The notes: generated by a model not told the origin, from the letters alone. A DNA stretch of 64,000 nt from Aquimarina sp. Aq107 (GCF_943733665.1 NZ_OX030782.1:1012001-1076000), one strand, 5' to 3'; positions 25,641 to 35,294 are shown, numbered from the stretch's first letter. Program-made: numbers and translations.

Positions 25641-27134
25641 TTAAACAGTTTGAAGTTTCGGTTTTCTTGATACATTTAACTGTGATTCTATTAATCCTGC
25701 TACTAATTTACCAGATATTAAAGAAGGTGGAACTCCAGGTCCAGGGACAGTTAATTGACCGGTGAAAAATAAATGCTTTACTTTTTTACTTTTCAACTTA
25801 GGTCTTAGGAATGCTGTTTGCAACAGTGTATTAGCCATTCCGTATGCATTTCCTTTATATGAATTATACTCTTTTACAAAGTCCTTAACACAAAAGGATT
25901 CTTTAAAGATAATATTATTTTGAACAGTTTGCTCAGTTAAATCTTCAAAACGCGTTATAATTTTATCAAAATAAGTTTCTCTTAAATCCGGAGTATCTTC
26001 TATTCCAGGTGCTAAAGGAATCAAGAAAAAGCCATTTTCTTTTCCTTCAGGAGCTGAACCAGAATCCGTAACAGACGTAAAATTAGCATAAAAAAGAGGT
26101 TCTTCTGGCCATTTTGGGTCATCGTAAATGTCCTTTGCATGTATATCAAAATCTGTATCAAAAAATAAATTATGATGATGAATGTTTTTTAGTTTTTTGT
26201 CAAAACCTACATAAAACAATAATGAAGAGGGAGCAAATGTTTTGCGTTCCCAATATTTTTCTGAATACTGTCGATATTTAGGTTCTAATAACGTTTCACT
26301 ATGATGGTAATCAGCACCGGATAATACTATATCTGCATTTATTTTAACGCCATTAACGACAATACCATTTGCAACTCCATTGTCCACTTCAATTTTTTCT
26401 ACAGGAGAATTAGTAAAAAAATCAACACCTAACGATTCTGCTAACTTTTTCATTCCTAGTATTACCTGATACATTCCTCCTTTTGGGTGCCAGGTCCCTA
26501 ATCCAAAATCTGCATAGTTCATAAAACTATAAAAAGCAGGAGTGTCACTTGGTTTTGCTCCTAAAAATAGTACCGGGAATTCAAGGATTTGAATCAGTTT
26601 ATCGTTTTTAAATTCTTTTCTAACTTCTTTTGAGATAGTACTAAAAAATTGTCCAATTTTTTTGATGGTTTCTTTAGTAACCAATTCTATAGGCGAAACA
26701 CCTGGGCGATATACTAGTTCATTAATCGCAATATCATAGTTGTTTTTGGCAGCATCAATAAATTTTTTAAGTTTTATGGAACTTCCTTTCTCCTCTTTTT
26801 CAAAAGCAGTATATATCTTTTCTAAAGTATCTTCAATTGTAATGCTTTCTTTGTTTTCAAAAAAGACTTTGTATGCTGGGTTTAATTTATCTAATGTGTA
26901 AAAATCAGAAGGGGAAGTGCCAAAATCATTAAAAAATTTTTCAAATACGTCTGGCATCCAATACCAAGAAGGTCCGATATCAAATGTAAATCCATCTTTT
27001 TTAAGTTGTCTCGCTCGACCACCAACGGTATCATTTTTTTCGTAGATAGATACATCATATCCTGATTGCGCCAAATAACACGAGGCAGAAAGAGACGAAA
27101 AGCCAGAACCAATGATTACTACTTTCTTTGACAT
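25641..27134 (-). CDS. crtI: Phytoene desaturase
   Basis: 497 residues, normal for CrtI. The N-terminal FAD motif is VVIIGSGFSSLSAS (about 5-18) with the GGRARQLKKDGFTFDIGPSW extension. The C terminus carries the family signature FTGQLTVPGPGVPPSL. It desaturates phytoene to lycopene in four steps. It follows merR by 24 bases and is probably cotranscribed. Confidence 0.95.
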   Translation of the reverse strand: MSKKVVIIGSGFSSLSASCYLAQSGYDVSIYEKNDTVGGRARQLKKDGFTFDIGPSWYWMPDVFEKFFNDFGTSPSDFYTLDKLNPAYKVFFENKESITIEDTLEKIYTAFEKEEKGSSIKLKKFIDAAKNNYDIAINELVYRPGVSPIELVTKETIKKIGQFFSTISKEVRKEFKNDKLIQILEFPVLFLGAKPSDTPAFYSFMNYADFGLGTWHPKGGMYQVILGMKKLAESLGVDFFTNSPVEKIEVDNGVANGIVVNGVKINADIVLSGADYHHSETLLEPKYRQYSEKYWERKTFAPSSLLFYVGFDKKLKNIHHHNLFFDTDFDIHAKDIYDDPKWPEEPLFYANFTSVTDSGSAPEGKENGFFLIPLAPGIEDTPDLRETYFDKIITRFEDLTEQTVQNNIIFKESFCVKDFVKEYNSYKGNAYGMANTLLQTAFLRPKLKSKKVKHLFFTGQLTVPGPGVPPSLISGKLVAGLIESQLNVSRKPKLQTV

Positions 27135-27158
27135 AGTGGTTTGTTTATAAATAATATG

Positions 27159-28055
27159 TTATAATTCTTTAATTAGATCTGTGATAGATGAGAAATAACG
27201 GTGGTTGGGAGCGCTATTTTCAGATATATGCATGGTTTGCTTTCCTAGCATCCAAAACTCACTTTCACGTTTCGTACATATTATATCATTAAATTTTGCA
27301 ACATAGTCTTTTATTTTGTCTTTTTCAGGTCTAACAGTGAAATAAGATAAAAATGTAGTGTTTTCATGAAAAGTAAGCATATTGGGTAAACTATCTAGTG
27401 GAATACTAGGACCTAAATAGATAGCTTTATATCCTTGTAGTAATATTTCATAGTTAATATATAATAAACCTAATTCATGAATCTCATTTTCTGGAAGGAA
27501 GAGTATAAAAGCCCTATCGGTTTTTGTAGATTTAGAATACTGTAGTTTCTCAATATTAATAAGTAGTTTTTGCTTAATTAAGTTAGTTATAAAATGTTCG
27601 TGAGATGGACTTATAGTATTTGTTTGCCATAACAAACCAATCTCCGTTAACAAAGGGATGAAAACATCAGTAAATATTTGTCTAAAGGTTCTTTTCTCAG
27701 CTAATTGCTCATAAGTTCCTAAAAACAATTGAAGATCATAATTAAGCATGGATATTTTAAGAGAATTGATTGCTTGATTTTTTGTGCTATTGTCAGAAAC
27801 AATTCTTCTCACATACTCATCTATTTCTTCATTATTAAGTTTTGAAACTCTAGATATTTTATATCCGCTATTTACTAAATAAGTTACATTAAGTAATTTC
27901 TGAAGACTTTTTAAACTGTAAGTTCTTATATTGGTTTCTGTACGATCTGGTGACAATAAATTATATCTTTTTTCCCATATCCTGATCGTATGCGCTTTAA
28001 CTCCGCATAAATTCTCCAGATCTTTAATACTAAAATTTTGTTTTATATTGTTCAC
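27159..28055 (-). CDS. MerR-family regulator with CarH/LitR-type B12-binding motifs
   Basis: 298 residues from a GTG start at 28055. The frame stays open to a TTG at 28079, but the GTG gives the usual flavobacterial N terminus. Residues 8-75 are a MerR helix-turn-helix (HTIRIWEKRYNLL). The C-terminal part has W143-x9-E153-H154 and E191-x-H193-x2-G196, the two motifs that hold adenosylcobalamin in CarH. The later SxL/GG positions are weaker. CarH represses carotenoid genes in the dark and releases DNA when light breaks the cobalt-carbon bond. As first gene of the crt operon it is well placed to do this here. Confidence 0.85.
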   Translation of the reverse strand: MNNIKQNFSIKDLENLCGVKAHTIRIWEKRYNLLSPDRTETNIRTYSLKSLQKLLNVTYLVNSGYKISRVSKLNNEEIDEYVRRIVSDNSTKNQAINSLKISMLNYDLQLFLGTYEQLAEKRTFRQIFTDVFIPLLTEIGLLWQTNTISPSHEHFITNLIKQKLLINIEKLQYSKSTKTDRAFILFLPENEIHELGLLYINYEILLQGYKAIYLGPSIPLDSLPNMLTFHENTTFLSYFTVRPEKDKIKDYVAKFNDIICTKRESEFWMLGKQTMHISENSAPNHRYFSSITDLIKEL

Positions 28056-28076
28056 CTTTTGTATAAAATAGTTAAA

Positions 28077-28109
28077 CAAATTTAAACAAAAAGTAGATAA
28101 TCTATAGAT
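28077..28109 (-). promoter_or_regulatory. Candidate promoter/operator region of the carotenoid operon
   Basis: On the minus strand TAAATTTG (28084-28077) is a perfect -7 element, and a 10-bp palindrome ATCTATAGAT lies at 28100-28109 where the -33 region would be. A GTTAA-ATTA-TTAAC dyad lies further upstream. No clear TTTG was found. Operator function is inferred. Confidence 0.35.
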
Positions 28110-28219
28110 AGTTCTTGTTAAATTATTAACGATAACTGTTAAAAAGATATTTAGAAACTGAATTTGAAATTTAAAAGGCTTATGTATTTTACAGTAAAAA
28201 GCTACTTCTATAGAAATAC

Positions 28220-28777
28220 TTAAAAGAAAAAACCAGAGACATTTGTTTTTAAAAACCGCAATGCTTTCGTGATATGAACTTCTACAGTTTTTGTAGAAAT
28301 ACCTAGAATTTCAGCAATTTCCTTATGCTTTTTCTGTTCCAATCTGCTTAATTTAAAAACCTCTTGGCATTTTTTTGGAAGCTTTTCGATTGCGTTTTCT
28401 ATTTTTAACCAATCTGCTTCTTGTTGCGTTTTTTCATTTTCTTGGTATAATCTAAAAAGCGCTTCCCATTTTAATTCATCTAATAAATCGATCTCTTTTT
28501 TTTGTTTACGCAAATGCATCAGGTATTCGTTATGACAAGATCGAAAAAGATAATTTCTAAGTGAAGAGGTAATGTGCAACGTAGATTTTTTTTCCCAAAG
28601 CCTTAAAAAGACATTTTGTACAAGATCTTCTGATAATGTACTATCCTTAGATAACTTATGGACATAATTACATAACCAGTCATAATATTGATCAAATAAA
28701 ATTTTATAACTTTTTTGATTACCCTCTATTAGCCCGTTAATAAGTGATTTTTCTATGTTATTGTGTTGATTCTTCAT
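28220..28777 (-). CDS. ECF sigma factor, FecI-like
   Basis: 185 residues from ATG 28777; an in-frame GTG at 28789 is less likely. Region 2 includes FDQYYDWLCNYVHKLS and SEDLVQNVFLRLWEK, and region 4 includes LPKKCQEVFKLSRLEQKKHKEIAEILGIS (about 133-161). It matches the sigma factors that Bacteroidetes pair with FecR anti-sigma proteins. It is divergent from the FecR gene (88 bases apart) and should be released when the TonB receptor binds its ligand. Confidence 0.92.
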   Translation of the reverse strand: MKNQHNNIEKSLINGLIEGNQKSYKILFDQYYDWLCNYVHKLSKDSTLSEDLVQNVFLRLWEKKSTLHITSSLRNYLFRSCHNEYLMHLRKQKKEIDLLDELKWEALFRLYQENEKTQQEADWLKIENAIEKLPKKCQEVFKLSRLEQKKHKEIAEILGISTKTVEVHITKALRFLKTNVSGFFF

Positions 28778-28865
28778 GATAACAATCACTTGCTAAATTA
28801 TAAAAATTAAAATAAAGTAGGGGATTGATGTGATTTTTGCATCATGTATGTAGAAATGTAGAAGA

Positions 28866-30041
28866 ATGGATAATTATTTAACAATAATTGAGAAGTATTT
28901 AGAAGGAAGTATTTCTTCTTTGGAGAAAGAAACTTTGAAACAATGGTTACAACAAAAACAGGAGCATCGAGATATTTTTGAGAAAAAAATTGCTCAGTGG
29001 CATGCTTCCAGTAAAGATATTTCTGTAAACTCTGATAAAGCTTTTAACCGTTTTTTAGATTCGATAAAAGAAAAGAAATTAAAAGAGAGTAAAGTGATTA
29101 CCTTAAAGACTTTAAAAAGAGTATTTCAATATGCAGCTATATTTATAGGGGTTCTGGTATTAGGGTATTACTTAACTAGATTAAACCCGTCTAATGTAGA
29201 AAATGTGGAAAATTTAGTATCTACTGAAGCGGTAAAAGATGATAAGATCAAAATTGTACAAGAAGATGGAACTATTACTTATATAGATGTAAACAGTCTA
29301 TCGGATGTCATAACTGCTAATGGTAGTATGATTGGTAAAAAAGATAGAGATAAGTTGGTTATTGCCGATAATGTTGAAAATTCGGAGGAAGTAGAGTATT
29401 TGGAGATTTCTATTCCTAAAGGTGAAATTTTTCAATTGAGTTTGTCTGATGGAACGAAGGTTTGGATGAATGCTGATAGTAAACTAAAATTTCCTAAAAA
29501 TTTTATAGCTAAAGAAGCAAATAGATTGGTATATCTGGAAGGAGAAGCGTTTTTTGATGTTACTACGAATAAAACACAACCATTTATAGTAAAAACTAAA
29601 GAGATGGATGTAAAAGTTTTAGGGACACAGTTTAATGTATCCTCTTATGCCGAGGATTCAACTATTAAAACAACGTTGGTTGAAGGTGAGGTTGCTATAA
29701 ATGCTAATGATAAATTAAAGGAATTGAAGCTGAAACCAAATGATCAAGCGGTATATTCTAAGGATGACAAAGTAATAGCAAAAAAGAAAGTGAATACAAT
29801 GCTATTTACATCTTGGATGCAGAAAAAGATGATAATACATAATGAACCTTTTGCTGAGGTAATTAAGAGGTTAGAGAGGACTTACAATGTAGAAATTATA
29901 AGCACAAATCAAAGATTAAATAATACTAGATTTACTGGAGAATTTGATACGGAAAATGTAAAACAGATTCTTAATGTATTTTCCAAGACTATAAAATTTA
30001 ATTATGAAATAGAAAATAAAAGAATTGTCATCGCCCCGTAA
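28866..30041 (+). CDS. FecR-family anti-sigma factor
   Basis: 391 residues. A cytoplasmic N-terminal part (1-85), one transmembrane helix (about 88-107, AAIFIGVLVLGYYL), the periplasmic FecR domain (about 180-280, SLSDGTKVWMNADSKLKFP, VYLEGEAFFDV) and the C-terminal DUF4974 domain (about 320-391), which docks with the receptor's STN domain. It carries the signal from the outer-membrane receptor to the sigma factor. Confidence 0.93.
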   Translation: MDNYLTIIEKYLEGSISSLEKETLKQWLQQKQEHRDIFEKKIAQWHASSKDISVNSDKAFNRFLDSIKEKKLKESKVITLKTLKRVFQYAAIFIGVLVLGYYLTRLNPSNVENVENLVSTEAVKDDKIKIVQEDGTITYIDVNSLSDVITANGSMIGKKDRDKLVIADNVENSEEVEYLEISIPKGEIFQLSLSDGTKVWMNADSKLKFPKNFIAKEANRLVYLEGEAFFDVTTNKTQPFIVKTKEMDVKVLGTQFNVSSYAEDSTIKTTLVEGEVAINANDKLKELKLKPNDQAVYSKDDKVIAKKKVNTMLFTSWMQKKMIIHNEPFAEVIKRLERTYNVEIISTNQRLNNTRFTGEFDTENVKQILNVFSKTIKFNYEIENKRIVIAP

Positions 30042-30134
30042 CTAAGAGGCAATAATCATTCGGGACTTATCAAAAGATTTATTAATACAGAGAATTTGAT
30101 AAGTTCTGTATGATGTAAGAAGATTAAAATCAAT

Positions 30135-30173
30135 CCATAAAAAAAAGGAAGTGCTGCAACACTTCCCTTATGG
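30135..30173 (-). promoter_or_regulatory. Structured element in the receptor leader, terminator-like on the minus strand
   Basis: Inner stem GGAAGTG / CACTTCC (30147-30153 / 30160-30166) and outer stem CCATAA / TTATGG (30135-30140 / 30168-30173). Read on the minus strand the inner hairpin is followed by eight T, like a Rho-independent terminator. On the plus strand there is no T run. It lies 48 bases before the receptor ATG. Confidence 0.4.
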
Positions 30174-30220
30174 TCTGATTATTATTTAACTGAGTACTAA
30201 CAACCAAACTTTTCAAAATT

Positions 30221-33200
30221 ATGAAAAAAAAGGGTAACCGTACGCTATTTTCACACCTAGCGCACAAATCAATCGTTTTAAGAATGAGGCTTACATTAGT
30301 TTTATTTTGTTTTTCCATCTTTCAGCTGATGGCAACTTCCGGCTTTTCGCAGGGCGAAATAGAACTTAATTTAGAGCAAACAAGTATTGCTAATGTAATA
30401 GAAGAGATTAAAAGTCAGACTTCGTATAAATTCTTCTATATTAATGATGAAGTCAATCTAAATCAAAAAACTTCTATTAAAGTAAAAAAGGGGACTATAG
30501 AAGAAGTATTATCTATACTTTTTGAAAATACAGATATCTCTTATTCTATTATAGAGGAACAAATTGTATTGAAGAAAGTTTCAGATGTAAAAGAAAAACT
30601 TAAAATTATTAGAGAGATAAAAGGTAACGTAAAAGATTCTAATGGGAGTCCGCTTCCTGGGGCTAATGTATTAGTAAAAGGGACTACCATAGGAGCGCAG
30701 ACAGATTTTGAAGGGAATTTTATAATCAATATACCAGATGATAATAGTATACTGGTCATTTCTTATATAGGTTTTGAAACTGTGGAAGTTGATGTTACAG
30801 GAAAAGATTTTATTTCAGTGGCTTTAAAAGATGCTTCGGCTCAATTAGATGATGTTGTGATTGTAGGATCTAGAAATCCTAGTCGTACTGCTACAGAAAC
30901 AGCAGTGCCTATTGATGTAATTGATATTACACAAATAGCAACACAAGGACCTCAAACATCGGTAAATGAAATATTAAATTATGTAGCACCATCTTTTACT
31001 TCCCAAACACAAACAGTATCTGACGGAACAGATCATATTGATCCTGCATCTTTACGTGGTTTAGGGCCTGATCAGGTATTGGTTTTAGTAAATGGAAAAA
31101 GAAGACATAACACCGCATTGGTAAATGTAAATGGAACTGTAGGAGCAGGTAGTGTAGGGACCGATTTAAATGCAATTCCTACAGCAGCTATTCAGCGTAT
31201 CGAAGTATTACGAGATGGTGCAGCCGCTCAATATGGTTCTGACGCAATTGCCGGAGTAATAAACATTGTATTAAAAAAAGGAACTAATAAATTGGATGTT
31301 ACATTGACTACTGGAGCAAATTTTAGTAAGAATTCCAACCAATTCGATGGAGGTAGTGATGGAGAAAAAGTAAAGCTTGATGTTAATTATGGACTGCCAA
31401 TAGGAGATAATGGAGGGTTTATTAATTTTACAGGTTCATTGTCAACAAGAGAACCGGCGTTACGTAACAAAGATTATCAAGGAGATATTTTTAGAGGCTT
31501 CCACGGAGCAGAACGTATTTTTGCTGCTAGCGGAGGAAATGTTGCAGAAATGACATTAGTTGATTATCAAGCAGCTTCACAGGATATTTCGTACTTAGAT
31601 CAGGTAACGAAGGATCAGATCGCGGCATTGGATGTTAGTGATCCAGCTGATATCGATACATTTAGGACGCTATTAGATTTTGATGCCGATGAGGATGAAT
31701 TATCAGCCAGAGGATTAACACGTACTGATTTTAGATTTAAAGTAGGAACAGCTAAATTACGAGAAGGGAAGTTCTTTGCTAATATGTCTATTCCCCTTGG
31801 AGAAGATTCAGAATTCTACAGTTTCGGAGGGATCAGCTATCGAGAGGGTCTAGCATCTGGATTTTATAGAAGACCAGCGCAAGCAGATGGTAGAGCAAAT
31901 ACTCCAGCGTTTCCGAATGGATTCTTGCCAACTATCGGAACTGATATCGTAGATAAATCAATAGCAGTTGGTATCAAAGGAAAAGTAAATGAATGGAATG
32001 TGGATTTTTCCAATACTTATGGGATTAACAATTTCGATATTACTGTTGGAAACTCAAGTAATGGAACTTTAGGAGTGGCTACGCCGCGGAGTTTTGATGC
32101 AGGAGCCTTGAGTTTTATGCAGAATACTACAAATCTTGATATTGGTAGATTCTATGATGATATTTTTAAAGGATTAAATATAGCGATGGGAGCAGAGTAT
32201 AAGGTAGAGAATTATACCATTAGTGCTGGAGAAGAAGCGTCTTATACAAGTTATGATATTAATGGTAATATTGTAACAAGTACTACTCCAGAAACAGATT
32301 TGGTGCGTAATAATTTTACAGGAGCGGTTCTTGGAGGAGGTTCGCAAGTATTTAGAGGTTATGATCCTAATAATGAAACTGATGAATATAGAAATAGTAT
32401 CGCTGGTTATATTGATTTGGAAGCAGATTTTACAGAACAATGGTTGGTAAGTCTTGCAGGTAGATATGAGAATTTTTCAGATTTTGGAGATACATTTAAT
32501 TACAAATTAGCAACTCGTTATAAAATAACTGAAAACTTCTCAGTTCGAGGTGCAAATAGTACAGGATTTAGAGCACCATCTTTACATCAACAATTTTTTA
32601 GTCGTACTAGCACGGTTTTCGTAGATAATCAGCCATTTGAACAAGGAACTTTTACTAATAATAGTAGGGCAGCTTCATTGATAGGGATAGCACAATTGAA
32701 AGAAGAAACATCCAGTAGTTTTAGTCTTGGGCTCACTGCTAAAGTTCAAAATTTCACTATTACGGCAGATGCATATTTAATTAATATAGACGATAGGATT
32801 GTGTATAGCGGTAGTTTTGGAAATGGAGGAGATCCTGAATTAACGCAGATTTTTGAAGATGCAGGAGCAACTAGTGCTCGATTCTTTGTTAATGCAATAG
32901 ATACAAAATCACAAGGAATAGATGTGGTGGTGGCACATAAAATGAATATTGGAGAGAATATGATACTTAAAAATGATCTTTCCGCCACATTTGCTAAGAC
33001 TGAAGTAGAAGATATAAGAGTTCCGGAAAGAATTGCTGCGGCAGGAGAAAGTGGAAGTTTTTTCGATGGGCAAGAAGAAGCTTTTTTAACATTAGCGCAA
33101 CCAAGAACCAAGCTGAGTCTAACCAATGCTCTATCTTTTGGGCGGTATGATATTTTACTTAGAAACGTATTCTTTGGAGAAGTTACAGATCCAGATGATT

Positions 33201-33463
33201 TTAATGGAGATCCAAGAGTAGATGGAACTGTAGTTAGTGATGATGCGGTGTATGGAGGAAAAGTGGTTACAGATCTTTCATTTTCTGCAAAAGTTTTAGA
33301 AAATCTAAATATTACGATTGGAGCTAATAATTTGTTAGATGTGTATCCTGATGAAAATAGAGCAGGAGGAACAGCGGGTGACCAATTTGTGTACTCCAGA
33401 AGAACTTCTCAGTTTGGATATTCAGGTAGGTTTTTATTTGCAAGAATTAATTTTAGTCTTTAG
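30221..33463 (+). CDS. TonB-dependent receptor with STN signalling domain
   Basis: 1080 residues. Order: a long signal peptide (to about 45), STN domain (about 50-115), carboxypeptidase-D-like regulatory domain (about 130-205, SNGSPLPGANVLVKGT), plug (about 215-350, RDGAAAQYGSDAIAGVINI), and a 22-strand barrel ending in FARINFSL. The STN domain shows that it is a signalling transducer for the FecR/sigma pair upstream. No SusD lipoprotein follows, so this is not a standard glycan-uptake pair. A siderophore, peptide or other small ligand is possible. The ligand is not determined. Confidence 0.93.
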   Translation: MKKKGNRTLFSHLAHKSIVLRMRLTLVLFCFSIFQLMATSGFSQGEIELNLEQTSIANVIEEIKSQTSYKFFYINDEVNLNQKTSIKVKKGTIEEVLSILFENTDISYSIIEEQIVLKKVSDVKEKLKIIREIKGNVKDSNGSPLPGANVLVKGTTIGAQTDFEGNFIINIPDDNSILVISYIGFETVEVDVTGKDFISVALKDASAQLDDVVIVGSRNPSRTATETAVPIDVIDITQIATQGPQTSVNEILNYVAPSFTSQTQTVSDGTDHIDPASLRGLGPDQVLVLVNGKRRHNTALVNVNGTVGAGSVGTDLNAIPTAAIQRIEVLRDGAAAQYGSDAIAGVINIVLKKGTNKLDVTLTTGANFSKNSNQFDGGSDGEKVKLDVNYGLPIGDNGGFINFTGSLSTREPALRNKDYQGDIFRGFHGAERIFAASGGNVAEMTLVDYQAASQDISYLDQVTKDQIAALDVSDPADIDTFRTLLDFDADEDELSARGLTRTDFRFKVGTAKLREGKFFANMSIPLGEDSEFYSFGGISYREGLASGFYRRPAQADGRANTPAFPNGFLPTIGTDIVDKSIAVGIKGKVNEWNVDFSNTYGINNFDITVGNSSNGTLGVATPRSFDAGALSFMQNTTNLDIGRFYDDIFKGLNIAMGAEYKVENYTISAGEEASYTSYDINGNIVTSTTPETDLVRNNFTGAVLGGGSQVFRGYDPNNETDEYRNSIAGYIDLEADFTEQWLVSLAGRYENFSDFGDTFNYKLATRYKITENFSVRGANSTGFRAPSLHQQFFSRTSTVFVDNQPFEQGTFTNNSRAASLIGIAQLKEETSSSFSLGLTAKVQNFTITADAYLINIDDRIVYSGSFGNGGDPELTQIFEDAGATSARFFVNAIDTKSQGIDVVVAHKMNIGENMILKNDLSATFAKTEVEDIRVPERIAAAGESGSFFDGQEEAFLTLAQPRTKLSLTNALSFGRYDILLRNVFFGEVTDPDDFNGDPRVDGTVVSDDAVYGGKVVTDLSFSAKVLENLNITIGANNLLDVYPDENRAGGTAGDQFVYSRRTSQFGYSGRFLFARINFSL

Positions 33464-33518
33464 ATAAGAATATTTTAGAAAAGTATAGGCAAGGATATTC
33501 TAATCCTTGCCTATTTTT

Positions 33519-34850
33519 TTATTTTAAGTAATCCATTGGATCCATGTTTTTTCCATTAAGTTTTACCTCATAATGAAGATGAGGACCAGTAGAAAGGCCT
33601 GTGTTTCCGCTTTTTCCAATAACTTGCCCTTTGCTTACTTTTTGATTTTCTGTTACTCCGAAACTGTCTAAGTGAGCGTACCAAGTTTCATAACCGTTAG
33701 CATGGGTAATAACAATTAAATTTCCCCAATTTCCTTTATCCTTTGCTACAGAAACTGTTCCATCTTCAGTAGCTAATACTGAAGTTCCAATTTTAGCTCG
33801 GATATCTATTCCTTTATGAATTACTTTCTTTTTTAAAAGAGGGTGTTTACGGGTTTTTCCATAAACCGCAGTGATGTTATCTTTTGAGCCATTTTCGATT
33901 GGAAATATCGAAGGCGGAATTTCGACCTTGATTTCTTCCTCTATAATATCATCCACAATATTCTTGTCATCAAATTTAGGTTTTATAAATGCTGTTAAGA
34001 GTATTATGAAAATTGGTAATAGTAAGATGTATCTAAAAATACTTTTTTGATTAGAATGGGTTTTTGTGATCATGTCTATTCGTTTTTTGATTAATGAATG
34101 ATTAAAATAACTATGTAATTTTTTTGTTTGTTTGGTTTGTAACGTATTGATAAGGAGTTCTAAATAATAGGATTTTTTTATTTGAGTATTTAGAACAAAG
34201 CTATCTGCTTGGAATTCGTGAACAGATCGTATTGATTTTCTGAAAAAATAAGAGAATGGATTAAACCAAAATATAACAATATATATTTCCGTAAGTATTA
34301 AATCTGCAGTATGCCATAGCTTAATATGTGCTTTTTCGTGTTCTATAACAGCTGAGGCAATTTCATTTGTTTTATTATTTGGAATAAAAATCCAGCCGAA
34401 ACTTGAGAATATATGAGGAGTATCTGTTGTAACAAAACGATATCCATCTTTCGAAAATATAGTGGACTTTTTCTTTATTCTATAAAGCTGTATTACAGAT
34501 AGAGATAATCGAAATATTGCTATAAAGAAGCCCAAGATATATATTGATGAAAGAAGATTAGTTAGATAATTCTTTTCTTCGGAGTGTGGCTTTTTTGGTA
34601 AAACAACTTCTGTTGCTGGTTGATCTATTGGCAAAAGTTCCTTAAAAAGAGGGATTGTAATAGTTTCGGGGGTTACAGTAAATTCTATTTGATTTAGTAG
34701 TGGAATACCTAAAGAGCAAGGTATCAATAAGAGTAATACTACTCTATTAATCTTATGAAAAGTTAATCTTCTAAAGAATAAATAATAAGAACAGTATAAT
34801 ATGGCTAAACAAAGACTAGCTTGAAACAGGTATGTTAAAATATTACTCAT
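33519..34850 (-). CDS. M56-M23 fusion: BlaR1-like membrane peptidase with a LytM domain
   Basis: 443 residues. Four hydrophobic segments flank an M56 zinc site H171-E172-x2-H175 (HEKAH) with E212 as third ligand. After a last membrane helix (about 275-292) the C terminus is a complete M23 domain: H345/D349, H393, and H424-x-H426. In BlaR1 the C-terminal part is a beta-lactam sensor. Here it is a peptidoglycan endopeptidase-like domain, so cell-wall sensing is a natural inference. The partner BlaI-like repressor gene overlaps it by eight bases. The sequence ends with a stop codon near 33519, facing the receptor gene. Confidence 0.9.
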   Translation of the reverse strand: MSNILTYLFQASLCLAILYCSYYLFFRRLTFHKINRVVLLLLIPCSLGIPLLNQIEFTVTPETITIPLFKELLPIDQPATEVVLPKKPHSEEKNYLTNLLSSIYILGFFIAIFRLSLSVIQLYRIKKKSTIFSKDGYRFVTTDTPHIFSSFGWIFIPNNKTNEIASAVIEHEKAHIKLWHTADLILTEIYIVIFWFNPFSYFFRKSIRSVHEFQADSFVLNTQIKKSYYLELLINTLQTKQTKKLHSYFNHSLIKKRIDMITKTHSNQKSIFRYILLLPIFIILLTAFIKPKFDDKNIVDDIIEEEIKVEIPPSIFPIENGSKDNITAVYGKTRKHPLLKKKVIHKGIDIRAKIGTSVLATEDGTVSVAKDKGNWGNLIVITHANGYETWYAHLDSFGVTENQKVSKGQVIGKSGNTGLSTGPHLHYEVKLNGKNMDPMDYLK

Positions 34851-35226
34851 TTTCTTTTTTCAATTTTTCAATTTTTTCTTCTATAAATTGTTTCATGTTC
34901 TCTAGTTCTTTAACATTCAAATCTTCATCATTTGTAAAAAACATGGCAAATTTGCTTATAGAACCGCTAAAGAAATTTTTCACAACACCTTTAAAATGAT
35001 TTTTGAAATAAACTTCTTTAGATATGAGTGGGTAATATTCTTTTATTCTTCCATAGGTATTAAAACTTATGAATTTTTTGGTAACTAAGGTTCTAATTAC
35101 TGTAGAGATGGTAGTATATGCAGGACGAGGTTCTGGAAATTGCTCTACGATATCTTTTAGAAACGCTTTTTCAAGCTTCCACAAGTATCGCATAATCTGT
35201 TCCTCTGCTTTCGTTAAGTCTTTCAT
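34843..35226 (-). CDS. BlaI/MecI-family repressor
   Basis: 127 residues: winged helix (about 5-75, EEQIMRYLWKLEKAFLKDIV, YTTISTVIRTLVTKKFI) and a C-terminal dimerisation helix region. BlaI proteins repress their operon until cleaved by the M56 partner. Here the partner is the fused M56-M23 protein. Three dyads at 20-bp spacing lie just upstream and are probably its operators. Confidence 0.93.
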   Translation of the reverse strand: MKDLTKAEEQIMRYLWKLEKAFLKDIVEQFPEPRPAYTTISTVIRTLVTKKFISFNTYGRIKEYYPLISKEVYFKNHFKGVVKNFFSGSISKFAMFFTNDEDLNVKELENMKQFIEEKIEKLKKENE

Positions 35227-35236
35227 ATCGCTAATG

Positions 35237-35294
35237 TAACTATAATTTTAGTAATATTACTATAAATATAGTAAATAAACTATTTTTATAGTAA
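35237..35294. promoter_or_regulatory. Three phased 18-bp dyads, candidate BlaI operators
   Basis: Dyads begin at 35237, 35257 and 35277. The central one is perfect: TTACTATA-AA-TATAGTAA (35257-35274). The outer two keep at least one TATAGTAA or TAACTATA arm. Spacing is exactly 20 bp, about two helical turns, so dimers would bind the same DNA face. Confidence 0.7.

Noticed and set aside
28220..33463. SusCD-type polysaccharide utilisation locus
   Set aside because: There is a TonB receptor with sigma and anti-sigma factors but no SusD lipoprotein or glycan enzyme.
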